Assembly (NCBI GenBank): GCA_029247985.1
Contig: JAQWKF010000113.1
Span: 1 to 20,717, forward strand
Direction of reading: 5' to 3'
Source of the DNA: Flavobacteriaceae bacterium
GTDB lineage: Bacteria; Bacteroidota; Bacteroidia; Flavobacteriales; Flavobacteriaceae
Length of the DNA stretch: 20,717 nucleotides
Every line of letters begins with the position of its first letter. Position 1 is the stretch's first letter. The notes beneath the pieces are model-generated. The model did not search any database. It was not told the DNA's origin and worked only from the letters and a program-made list of their open reading frames with translations. This document shows, in pieces, positions 9,601 through 15,923 of the stretch. Both the position numbers and the translations under genes were made by a program.

Positions 9601-12600
9601 CTATACTCGATCGGGTGTATTCTTTTTGTTTTTCAGGCTTGGCTGCTGATGTGAAATTGGTGTCTGATTTAAAAGGAGCCATTGGTAGAACTGATATAAA
9701 TATATACGAAAATGAAACAGGAGGAACTCCCCTTGCAGACACTGACCCGCTTGATGATGGTGAAGATTATTTCGTAAGTGCTGTTAACAGCCTTGGAGCA
9801 GAAAGTCCTGTTCGATCAGTAACCAATGTTATTATTGCAAGTCCTAAACTCGACTCTTCTGAACCCAGTGATGCTGTTTGTTTGGGAGGCTCTATAACTA
9901 TTACCGCCACAGGGGTTCCACAAACCGTTTTTGAATTTGAAAGTCGACTTGATTCAACATATGAAAAGTTTTTAAGCTATGGAGGGTCGCATTACTTTTT
10001 GAGAAAAGTAGCTATGACTTGGACAAATGCAAGAAACCTTATTCAAAGCCAAGGGGCAGGTGCCTCTATGTATGTAATTGACAACAAATCCGAAGAAAAT
10101 GCAGTCTATAACAAGCTTTTGGCCGATGGCTATGCTGGAACTGCTGGCACCCACTTCTGGTTGGGACTGCGTCAAATAGACGCCTTGAAAGGAAATAGCT
10201 TTGATGAAGGATGGGTGTGGTTAAACGGAAACCCACTTGATCCTGCCCTCGCTAATTGGAGATCAGGAGAGCCTAACGACTGGGACATCGCCACTAATAG
10301 CGCTGACAGCGATGGGATTGATGACGGAAGTGAAGACTTTGCGCAATTTGATTTCAGTCCCTCAGGAATAGAGTGGAACGACATGGCAGATAATGGGGGT
10401 GGCGGCAATTCTTGGCCCGTATTTGAATTTGAAGGGGTGTCTAGTGTTAAGTGGTATAAACAAGAAGTAGGCGGTGCCAAAACTCAGATTACAGGCATGA
10501 CAAGTAATAGTATAGTAGAAACGCCCCCAGTAACAACAACCTATTTTTATGAAACTACAGTAAATGGTGTGGTTTGTGAGGACAGCATCACCATCACAGT
10601 TAATGATTTACCAACGATACTACCGGCCAGCGACATCACCGAATGCGACAATAATTTAGACGGCGACAGTACTGACATCAATGAGTCTGAATTTGATCTG
10701 ATGCAACAAAGAAAAGATATGCTGCTAAGCGTTGCTGACCGAAATATCTTTTTCTATGAGACCAATACAGCAAGTGTTGCTGACAGTATAGCAACCGCAA
10801 CGACGTACACCAACTCTGCAAACCCCCAAACCCTGTTTTACAAGGTCGTAAATACTGACACGGGTTGTGTTTCCAATACCTTCGGAAGTTTTAAGTTAAT
10901 TGTTGACGACCTCCCACTAGAAATAAGCATTGCTGACTTACATGATTGTGATGACGATACCGTTGGGAGTGACAAAGACGGAGAACACACTTTTGACTTA
11001 ACTGCTAAAACCAATGAAATTTTGACTGCTTTAGGGGGGACGGGTAAAGCCTTTGCCATAAGCTATCACAAGACATTAACCGATGCCAAAGACAATACAG
11101 GGGGCATTACATCTTATACAACGCAAACAACAGATAGCGGCGAAAAGGAAATTTTTGTGCGCATAAAAGACCCTGATACAGGGTGTGTTAGATATGACAA
11201 CTCCTTTAAGGTGATTGTTGACAAGCTGCCTACAGCGCTCATTTCAACAATGGAAGTTGAACAATGTGAAACTGACGGTCAAATAAAATACAACCTCAAC
11301 AGTCTTGTAGATCATTTTTCATCAAATTATGCCAACGAAACCTTTGCGTTTTATGTAGATGCTGCCTTAACAACTCCCGTGGTTGATGCTGAAAATTTTG
11401 TCGTGCCCCCAGGAGTTTCCACACAAGATGTGTACATAAAAATTATAGATAACTCTACTTTGTGTGAGCGCTCTGATGACGTATTCACTGCTGGAGGCTC
11501 AAGAGAACCAATAAGGATTACGTTTACTGTTGGAAAAAACGATGTCCCAACAACATTTACACCCTTAACTTTTTACGATTGCGTTGATGAAAGTAGCGGC
11601 ACTTCAGTAACGGGAACTTTTGATCCGTCCATTTTCAATGATATTAGAGCGGACTTGTTGGCTGCAGATCCAGACTATAATCTGCCAAACGTAGAAATTA
11701 GCTTTTACAAGAGTGAGTTAGATGCTGTTTTTCAACGAGATGTTATTGACGTTACCCAGCCGCTGATTGTTAATCCCCCCTTAAAAACGCAAGAGATATG
11801 GGTTGGTATTCAAGACGTTGGTGTAAAAATTAAATGCTTAGGGCGTATTAAGGTCGCTGATTTGATTCTGGCGCCTTATCCGACGTTTGATTTGCCTGCA
11901 ACTCAGGTGTTCTGTATCAACCTCGGAGTGGACACTATTATTATTACCAACCAAGGAGACATCTACACTTATTCCTGGGCGCTGGACGGCTCGCCTTTTG
12001 CCCAAACCTCTGCAAGCATAACTATTACTAGCGGGGGTACTTATGAGGTTACGGCAACAAATACGTTGTCGGGGTGTGAGACAAGCAAAACTATTGTGGT
12101 AGATGAATCAGAGTTTCCGCTTTTTGACCTTGACGATTTAACCGTATTTGACTTGACTGGAAATGGCAGCAACAGAATTGAAGTGCTGACCGGAATAGGT
12201 GCGCTGGGTATTGGCGACTATGTGTTCTCGTTAGATGGAGGCCCTTATCAAGATAGTCCTGTTTTTGAAGACGTGTCGCCAGGCATACACCAAGTTTCGG
12301 TTAAAGATAAAAACGGATGTGGCACAAAAAGTGTCGAGGCTTCTATAATTGGCTATCCGCTTTACTTTACGCCAAATAGCAATGGCACAGACGACACTTG
12401 GCAAATACTTGGAGTAAACGGTGTATTCCAGGCAAAGTCATTGATTTATATTTTTGATCGACACGGAAGGCTATTAGCACAAATTGCCCCTGACGGTCCT
12501 GGATGGGACGGGACGTATAACGGCGCACGAATGCCCTCAGATGATTACTGGTTCCGTGTAGGGTTAGAAGACGGGCGAACGTTTACAGGTCATTTTAGCT

Positions 12601-12611
12601 TGATACGATAA
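6645..12611 (+). CDS. Giant T9SS type B surface protein with C-type lectin domain
   Basis: A 1,988-residue secreted adhesin-like protein. Order of parts: signal peptide (1 to about 26, ending SLFGQ); a large N-terminal region (about 30-500) resembling the IgGFc-binding-protein N-terminal domain; Asp-rich calcium-type thrombospondin-3-like stretches at about 595-625 and 807-835; an Ig-like segment (about 885-985); a C-type lectin-like domain (about 1111-1262) with WTNARNLIQSQG, HFWLGLRQID, GEPNDW and IEWNDMADN; four related modules of about 110 residues starting with Asp/Glu/Gln-Cys-Asp-type motifs (about 1310-1760); and a C-terminal gliding-motility-type sorting domain (about 1903-1988) with FTPNSNGTDDTW, IYIFDRHGRLL, GWDGTYNG and DDYWFRVGLEDG. 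The paired PorP-like gene is divergent. The protein is expected on the cell surface, where the lectin domain may bind glycans. Confidence 0.93.
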   Translation: MLKLLRNILSICITAFYLCLPTSLFGQLSKVHYIPPLPYSQTTNIEQDYFKSVFVFISTPEPVANFSIRPLGSPESAWISASVSKNNSYQLELNRDVIGANPQDFSAQYKFQKKGYKIVSDKEIYVSVRARHNNHAGAIVSKGLDGLGTRFRVAGMERTTPNDMSFFSIVSTQNNNAISFAANGALTTTLGAPLPSSVMLNKDEVFIASFEAIDVVNNIGTLITSTKDIVVNTGTLYGSFSNEIIDNPYLTPEDEKSYFTGGDMGIDQLVSINPTVDATSYVIVKGDSFNSIENALIIADEDGTQIEINGSPYKDPDSGKDTLNAGDYFFVEGTSYSATSPLQYMYITSNKNIYLFQGTGDKYTVLNFRNRHNYSANQGMFFVPPLNCASTGDVESIAKIDEVDGGTLSGGGAFSGSAFVLSKYGSAVTLNGAPIGPQANAEINVPIGGVDTYTIHRVNNIVGDVAVIGSDELYVSYFNVNSAATSGAFYSGFTLEPKISPELTVGTLGSCLFEDGTSNVVFNIPSSAYDGFDEFKWQKKNNSTNLWEDIFNNGSQKDPRNYTPIATGQYRAAAIINCLPNPARFSEPLVIGYCPADVDKDGVIDNLDQDNDNDGIYNSLESYGGISIDFSNVNAPVITVPSGAENTAITTIIDKKSATITGGATGEISTSFVPGTSEEAALEYRFDKAVTLRFTYAPLASQHNITEKEAFTVQSINDNAPVTMLNPSGELLIDTNLDGIYESDVLEYSASSITFRFNPAVAYDGGYDFSFIKSTDTPADGIRFLHEALNNVNPSTFNGQLELVNYRKDSDGDGVMDALSLDSDADACPDYIEAGFTDENNPMKFGSAGLSVESGTILNDGTVAVHDYTQAIRDYDSNGTYDFQEPSPIPSFSSQPMTTTVTEGDTAQFSVITTNATSYEWLMDGAAITNDATFNISTDGKTLSISTTDTSLDGKKFSVFINDDAYLCTSSSTEATLNVLAIPTIPILDRVYSFCFSGLAADVKLVSDLKGAIGRTDINIYENETGGTPLADTDPLDDGEDYFVSAVNSLGAESPVRSVTNVIIASPKLDSSEPSDAVCLGGSITITATGVPQTVFEFESRLDSTYEKFLSYGGSHYFLRKVAMTWTNARNLIQSQGAGASMYVIDNKSEENAVYNKLLADGYAGTAGTHFWLGLRQIDALKGNSFDEGWVWLNGNPLDPALANWRSGEPNDWDIATNSADSDGIDDGSEDFAQFDFSPSGIEWNDMADNGGGGNSWPVFEFEGVSSVKWYKQEVGGAKTQITGMTSNSIVETPPVTTTYFYETTVNGVVCEDSITITVNDLPTILPASDITECDNNLDGDSTDINESEFDLMQQRKDMLLSVADRNIFFYETNTASVADSIATATTYTNSANPQTLFYKVVNTDTGCVSNTFGSFKLIVDDLPLEISIADLHDCDDDTVGSDKDGEHTFDLTAKTNEILTALGGTGKAFAISYHKTLTDAKDNTGGITSYTTQTTDSGEKEIFVRIKDPDTGCVRYDNSFKVIVDKLPTALISTMEVEQCETDGQIKYNLNSLVDHFSSNYANETFAFYVDAALTTPVVDAENFVVPPGVSTQDVYIKIIDNSTLCERSDDVFTAGGSREPIRITFTVGKNDVPTTFTPLTFYDCVDESSGTSVTGTFDPSIFNDIRADLLAADPDYNLPNVEISFYKSELDAVFQRDVIDVTQPLIVNPPLKTQEIWVGIQDVGVKIKCLGRIKVADLILAPYPTFDLPATQVFCINLGVDTIIITNQGDIYTYSWALDGSPFAQTSASITITSGGTYEVTATNTLSGCETSKTIVVDESEFPLFDLDDLTVFDLTGNGSNRIEVLTGIGALGIGDYVFSLDGGPYQDSPVFEDVSPGIHQVSVKDKNGCGTKSVEASIIGYPLYFTPNSNGTDDTWQILGVNGVFQAKSLIYIFDRHGRLLAQIAPDGPGWDGTYNGARMPSDDYWFRVGLEDGRTFTGHFSLIR

Positions 12612-13223
12612 ATGAAAAAGATTCCAACAGCAGTATTTAGTGAATGGGCAGCAACAGGTCGAGACGAGCCCATGGCCAAAGGGCATGAAAAGGCGGTAAA
12701 CAACATGCTTGAATATGTCTTAAAAGACAAAAAAAACTTCCGTTTTATAGATGCTGGATGTGGGAATGGATGGGTAGTGCGGCTGGTAAAAGCACACAAC
12801 AACTGTGCTTATGCTGCTGGTGTTGATGGCGCGCAGAAGATGATTGAAAAAGCACAAGCAATTGATCCCACTGGCACATACTCGCATGCGGATTTAAGCG
12901 ATTGGATGCCTACTGACAAAGTAGATATTGTACACTCCATGGAAGTGGTTTATTACCTTTCTGACCCAAAAGCCTTTATCGCTAATGTTCATAAAAACTG
13001 GCTGAATGAAGGGGGTTGTCTGATTGTTGGGCTCGACTTCTATAAAGAAAATCCAGCTTCTCACTCTTGGCCCGAAGACTGTGGGGTTTCCATTATGCAG
13101 CTACTGCCTGAGGAAGCCTGGGTCGGTTTTTTTGTAGATGCGGGATTTACTAACGTGCACTCTTGGCGTGTTGGCGCTAAAGATCAGTGGGCTGGAACTT
13201 TAGTCATCGCTGCTGTAAAATAA
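12612..13223 (+). CDS. Class I SAM-dependent methyltransferase
   Basis: A 203-residue protein starting at the ATG directly after the adhesin stop, so it is probably co-transcribed. Motif I is FRFIDAGCGNGWVVRLV (about 43-59, glycine loop DAGCGNG), followed by an acidic residue after AAGVDGAQKMIEKA and a motif-IV-like DIVHSMEVVYYLSDP. The substrate cannot be inferred; the family includes small-molecule and protein methylases. Codon use and base composition match the chromosomal neighbours. Confidence 0.9.
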   Translation: MKKIPTAVFSEWAATGRDEPMAKGHEKAVNNMLEYVLKDKKNFRFIDAGCGNGWVVRLVKAHNNCAYAAGVDGAQKMIEKAQAIDPTGTYSHADLSDWMPTDKVDIVHSMEVVYYLSDPKAFIANVHKNWLNEGGCLIVGLDFYKENPASHSWPEDCGVSIMQLLPEEAWVGFFVDAGFTNVHSWRVGAKDQWAGTLVIAAVK

Positions 13224-13285
13224 GTCTGTTTCGTTAACGTTTTCATTTCCTAAAAATAAAAAAAGCCTCTTCGTTATCAATAAAA

Positions 13286-13462
13286 TTACAATATTCCACG
13301 AATGGTAATAGGCCTGTATGTGTCTTGAAAGATATCAATACCTAGAGTAAAAAGATGCCCTGTAAAGCCTGCTAACTGTATATCTTCAAGTCCGTATGTG
13401 TAGGCATAGGAAATAGTAAAGGCCTCCTTTCGCATGCCCATCATAATGCTAAGTTGTTGAAG
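13286..13462 (-). pseudogene. PorP/SprF-like C-terminal remnant
   Basis: The last 58 codons of a PorP/SprF-like gene remain in frame, with no start, ending YRPITIRGIL. They align without gaps of note to the end of the intact protein at 5604-6605 (for instance FTISYAYTYGLEDIQ against FSYAYTVGLGNIK, and FTLGIDIFQDTYRP against FTLGIDFLSDKYRP). The similarity stops abruptly at about 13460, exactly where the plus-strand adhesin tail begins. An open frame continues to 13513, but that part is antisense to the adhesin tail and is not PorP-like. Confidence 0.85.
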
Positions 13463-13604
13463 GTTAATCAAGACCCTTACCAATAAAGACGATGAGTGGA
13501 ATGGAACATTCAAAGGAACGCCAATGCCAAATGACGATTACTGGTTTCATGTTTCCCTTAAGGATGGAAGGTCGTTCTCTGGTCACTTCAGCTTAATCCG
13601 ATAG
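13461..13604 (+). pseudogene. T9SS type B sorting-domain remnant
   Basis: Forty-seven codons plus a TAG stop encode the end of a gliding-motility-type C-terminal sorting domain: RLIKTLTNKDDEWNGTFKG, then MPNDDYWFHVSLKDGR and GHFSLIR. The same ending closes the intact adhesin (MPSDDYWFRVGLEDGR, GHFSLIR). No start codon or upstream part exists; a stop codon lies just upstream in frame at 13458-13460. It abuts the PorP-like remnant on the opposite strand. Confidence 0.85.
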
Positions 13605-13823
13605 GCTGTTGACCATAAACGGCACCAAGCACACAAGGTCTGTGTAGTCTTTTTCTCTTTAAAGCTTAACCCCTTAAAGTAAAATATGCTGATCGTCATG
13701 CCTGACTTTTATTCCCGCTTAAAACCATTGGCTCTCAGGTAGCCAAGTGCAATATTTCAGTACGCTTGTGCCCACAAATGGGTTAGGCTTGGAATTAAGG
13801 CTTGAAAAACATAGCTTTATAAT
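13605..13823. other. Intergenic stretch, nothing recognised
   Basis: This stretch of 219 bases between the sorting-domain remnant and the small membrane protein gene holds no convincing gene or RNA. It still contains GpC at a normal-looking frequency, so it belongs to the chromosomal side of the composition boundary. Confidence 0.5.
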
Positions 13824-14096
13824 ATGGGAAAGGGGTTTTTAATTTTAATGGGGACGTTTGTTCTTATAGGAGTTCTACATATTGTTTCTATCAAGACAAT
13901 GAAATTGTCGGGAACTAAAAAAACACGCTTTCGAAAAATCTTTTGGTATTGCTACGGAACCCTTTTTATGTTAAGTGGGGGAATAAATCTAATTGAAAAA
14001 GGAGAATTTCATTGGAGTTTTACCTTTCAGTTTATAATAGGGTTGGTTGTTGTAATTTTAAATCTGTTGGGGAAAATAGAAACAAAACAAACGTAA
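13824..14096 (+). CDS. Small membrane protein, unknown function
   Basis: A 90-residue protein with three likely membrane helices (about 4-22, 42-58 and 67-84) separated by a basic loop (KKTRFRK) and a short polar loop (EKGEFHW). I do not recognise a family. It starts with ATG and has a chromosome-like composition, including one GpC-containing Cys codon, so it is outside the GpC-free element. A standalone transcript seems likely because no neighbour is close on the same strand. Confidence 0.6.
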   Translation: MGKGFLILMGTFVLIGVLHIVSIKTMKLSGTKKTRFRKIFWYCYGTLFMLSGGINLIEKGEFHWSFTFQFIIGLVVVILNLLGKIETKQT

Positions 14097-14144
14097 CCCT
14101 CCTTTTCTGCCTCTTTCAACAATTCAAGTCCTAAGAACAAAAAA

Positions 14145-14165
14145 GCCCCTCCGTAAAGAAGGGGC
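14145..14165 (-). terminator. Rho-independent terminator of the interrupted tRNA gene
   Basis: GCCCCT (14145-14150) and AGGGGC (14160-14165) form a stem. Read on the minus strand the stem is followed by TTTTTT. It lies 4 bases past the encoded CCA of the tRNA 3' fragment, which is where a terminator for a minus-strand tRNA gene would be. The last GpC before the GpC-free region is inside this stem (14164-14165). Confidence 0.8.
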
Positions 14166-14169
14166 GTGT

Positions 14170-14184
14170 TGGTGGTCCCACCTG
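14170..14184 (-). other. tRNA 3'-end fragment, probable attachment site (att)
   Basis: Minus strand reads CAGG-TGGGACC-A-CCA: end of a T-stem, 3' strand of the acceptor stem, discriminator A and encoded CCA. The matching 5' acceptor strand would be GGTCCCA, as in many Bacteroidota elongator Met tRNAs. The rest of the tRNA is absent; the bases to the right are unrelated. A tRNA 3' end kept next to its terminator while the body is missing is the usual mark of an element integrated in a tRNA gene; the restored tRNA should lie at the far end, outside this window. Confidence 0.65.
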
Positions 14185-14239
14185 TCCTCAAAGGAAGGTT
14201 GTATATATACTGATTATCAATGAGTTAAGTATTTTAGGT

Positions 14240-14310
14240 GGTTCGATTGTCGAACCAAGTTGGTTCGTTGTTCGAACCTACCATTAACCTATCGAACCAA
14301 GTAGGTTCAA
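14240..14310. repeat. Cluster of GGTTCGA/TCGAACC half-sites
   Basis: Six half-sites alternate in direction: GGTTCGA 14240, TCGAACC 14250, GGTTCG 14262, TCGAACC 14272, TCGAACC 14292, GGTTCAA 14304. Same-direction copies are about 20-22 or 42 bases apart, close to two or four DNA turns. The position 55 bases inside the att site suits binding sites for a recombinase, excisionase, repressor or replication initiator. Confidence 0.65.
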
Positions 14311-14412
14311 ATACCGATTGGAACTCAAACCTACATTCATTTCTGAAAAAATTTACCATTTCAAACCACTTTTTTACGTTTTGGGATAGAACTCTCTATT
14401 TATACTGTAGAA

Positions 14413-14511
14413 GGGAGTGGAAAACCACAACTCCCCATTACTACGAAAGTAGTTGAAGAAGGTAAAACCAAACGTTTCAAATTAAGATTAACACCGTTGA
14501 GGTGTAATGGG
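14413..14511 (+). promoter_or_regulatory. Structured leader before the Rep-like gene
   Basis: Several complementary segments lie in the 110 bases before the ATG at 14520: GGGAG...CTCCC with an inner TGG/CCA (14413-14435), CTAC-GAAA-GTAG (14441-14452, tetraloop), ACACC...GGTGT (14491-14505), and a long-range 8-base match CCCATTAC (14434-14441) with GTAATGGG (14504-14511). The long-range stem competes with the two inner hairpins, so two folds are possible. No known riboswitch was recognised. Confidence 0.4.
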
Positions 14512-14519
14512 TATTTCAT

Positions 14520-14891
14520 ATGAAATCAATAGGAATAATGATTAGAAGGAGAAGTAGAACTAATAAGAAATTATTAGATAAACAGATTCTTACACTTCAT
14601 AAAAAACTAAAGAAGAATGATAATATCATCACTCATTACTCAACAGAGAAAGATTACTTAAAAGGTAACTATCACTCACATCTTCTTATCCAATATAACA
14701 ACGATAAGAACCTCTATAACGAACTAAATAGATTCATTGGAGGAAATGTATGGAATAAAGATTATGAGGGGTTAGATGAAGTAAAAATCAATAATGGGAA
14801 ATGGGGAGAAATCCATACCCATAACATTTGGGATGAAGTTGGTTTCAAAGGATATATAAACAAAAATGAATTAACTAAAATTTTATACTAA
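14520..14891 (+). CDS. Small HUH/Rep-like protein (possible replication or nicking endonuclease)
   Basis: A 123-residue protein beginning MKSIGIMIRRRSRTN. Residues about 48-60 read KGNYHSHLLIQYN, which has the His-x-His followed by hydrophobics of HUH endonuclease motif 2, and about 110-116 read GYINKNE, a Tyr-x-x-Lys like motif 3 of CRESS-type Rep nickases. The length is that of a single Rep endonuclease domain with no helicase part. HUH enzymes nick single-stranded origins through the Tyr. The assignment rests on these two motifs and order only. No alanine occurs. The next gene starts directly after the stop. Confidence 0.45.
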   Translation: MKSIGIMIRRRSRTNKKLLDKQILTLHKKLKKNDNIITHYSTEKDYLKGNYHSHLLIQYNNDKNLYNELNRFIGGNVWNKDYEGLDEVKINNGKWGEIHTHNIWDEVGFKGYINKNELTKILY

Positions 14892-15068
14892 ATGGAAAAC
14901 TATTACAGTAACTCACAACGATGGGTATTTGATTCAGATGGTAACTTCCTCCACTCAAAAGGAGATAACTACAATCCAAATATTCAAAGAGAAGGATACT
15001 TCTTTACCAACTCAAAAGAGGAGGAAAGTGAGTGGGAGAGATATTTATTAGAAAGGAAAGAACAATGA
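14892..15068 (+). CDS. Small hypothetical protein (58 aa)
   Basis: The ATG follows the stop of the Rep-like gene with no gap, and the TGA overlaps the next ATG as ATGA, so it sits in a coupled gene string. The protein (MENYYSNSQRWVFDSDGNF, ending RYLLERKEQ) has an aromatic N-terminal half and a Glu-rich helical C-terminal part. No family recognised; no cysteine or alanine. Confidence 0.65.
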   Translation: MENYYSNSQRWVFDSDGNFLHSKGDNYNPNIQREGYFFTNSKEEESEWERYLLERKEQ

Positions 15069-15529
15069 TTAAAACAACTCAACTAAAAGGAAATGAATTA
15101 AGAGATAGATTAAAACAACTATCTCAACCAATGAACGAAGTGGTATCAATGGTAGAACCATCAAAATACCATAACCGATTATCACCAACCAACCACCTAA
15201 AGAAAACCTTTGGAGGAAAGAAACCATATGAAGAGATAGAAGATGAGGTAGAAATTGATTTAGATGAAATCCTCAGAGAATTGGAATATGAAGATGAGGT
15301 TGAGGTTGAGGATGAGGAACTCTCTGATGAGGAATTAAGAGATGTTTTGATTCAATTGGATGTGGAGGATTTATTAGATGAGAAGTTCACTGTAAAACCT
15401 CAATCTAAAGGATATAGAGAGGGTATGAAGTTGGTTTCAGATTTACGAAGAGGATTATTCAGAAAATTAGATAACGATGAGTTAGATGATTTTATGGGAG
15501 TTCTAAAAACATCCTTCGGATTTGATTAA
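15065..15529 (+). CDS. Acidic hypothetical protein (154 aa)
   Basis: The start at 15065 (MIKTTQLKGNELRDRL) is chosen over an in-frame start at 15032 because it gives the ATGA overlap with the previous stop and has a purine-rich AAAGGAAAG just upstream. The middle (about 55-110) is strongly acidic, with runs of Glu and Asp and heptad-like Leu and Ile spacing (DLDEILRELEYEDEVEVEDE); the N- and C-terminal parts are basic or neutral. This could be a DNA mimic, a scaffold or a chaperone-like protein, but there is no sequence match to support any of these. Confidence 0.65.
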   Translation: MIKTTQLKGNELRDRLKQLSQPMNEVVSMVEPSKYHNRLSPTNHLKKTFGGKKPYEEIEDEVEIDLDEILRELEYEDEVEVEDEELSDEELRDVLIQLDVEDLLDEKFTVKPQSKGYREGMKLVSDLRRGLFRKLDNDELDDFMGVLKTSFGFD

Positions 15530-15543
15530 AAAATTACGGAATC

Positions 15544-15573
15544 TCTCATAAGTATATATTTATATATATGAGA
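15544..15573 (+). promoter_or_regulatory. Hairpin covering a start codon
   Basis: TCTCA (15544-15548) pairs with TGAGA (15569-15573), and TATATAT (15553-15559) with ATATATA (15562-15568). The ATG of the next gene (15568-15570) is inside the 3' arm, so folding would hide it. The inner part is only A-T pairs, so it could melt with warmth or with a passing ribosome. Confidence 0.4.
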
Positions 15574-15723
15574 AGAAAGAAGAACGATACACCAACAAAA
15601 CCAAAACCTCAACTCAACAAATGGGTTCAAAAAGAAGGTACTAACTGTGATGATATCATCTTCACCAACGGAGAAGTTGAAATCAACTTTGATGAATGGA
15701 TAGAAAGATATTACAACAAATAA
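15568..15723 (+). CDS. Small hypothetical protein (51 aa)
   Basis: A 51-residue protein, MRRKKNDTPTKPKPQLNKW at the start and FDEWIERYYNK at the end: a basic, Pro/Lys-rich head and an acidic, aromatic tail. It follows the acidic protein by 38 bases and precedes the HTH gene by 21 bases in the same direction. No family recognised. The start codon is enclosed in a hairpin. Confidence 0.55.
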   Translation: MRRKKNDTPTKPKPQLNKWVQKEGTNCDDIIFTNGEVEINFDEWIERYYNK

Positions 15724-15744
15724 ACTATAAAGGAGAATAACCAA

Positions 15745-15921
15745 ATGGAAGAGAGAATTTCAAAACAACAACTACAACAGATTTACGGAGTAAACCGAAA
15801 AACCATTGAGGATTGGGTTCATAACTACAACCTACCAATGATTCAGATATCACCCTATAAAAGGTTCGTAAGGAAGAAGGATTTATTGGAGTGGGAAGAT
15901 AAATATATGGTAGGAGTATAA
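15745..15921 (+). CDS. Excisionase-like helix-turn-helix DNA-binding protein
   Basis: A 58-residue protein of MerR/excisionase type: MEERISKQQLQQIYGVNRKT forms the turn-helix part, IEDWVHNYNLPMIQ the recognition helix and turn, and FVRKKDLLEWEDKY the strand and final helix usual in Xis/AlpA-like regulators. Such proteins direct excision of integrated elements or regulate promoters. It has an unusually good Shine-Dalgarno for this region (AAAGGAGA, 15729-15736). Alanines common in the family (as in KEAAELLGV) are replaced. It is the last gene of the plus-strand run and ends 2 bases before the convergent gene. Confidence 0.65.
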   Translation: MEERISKQQLQQIYGVNRKTIEDWVHNYNLPMIQISPYKRFVRKKDLLEWEDKYMVGV

Positions 15922-15923
15922 TC

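Noticed and set aside
13286..13513. Intact 75-residue gene on the minus strand
   Set aside because: Only the last 58 residues resemble PorP/SprF; the first part is antisense to the sorting-domain tail, so it is a remnant.
14240..14310. Possible CRISPR-like array
   Set aside because: Half-sites of 7 bases alternate in direction with short spacers; no repeat-spacer pattern and no cas genes.
14238..14456. Open frame of 72 codons with an internal protein repeat (LSNQVGS)
   Set aside because: The repeat comes from the inverted half-site cluster, and the frame runs through the structured leader; no start signal and no protein-like composition.
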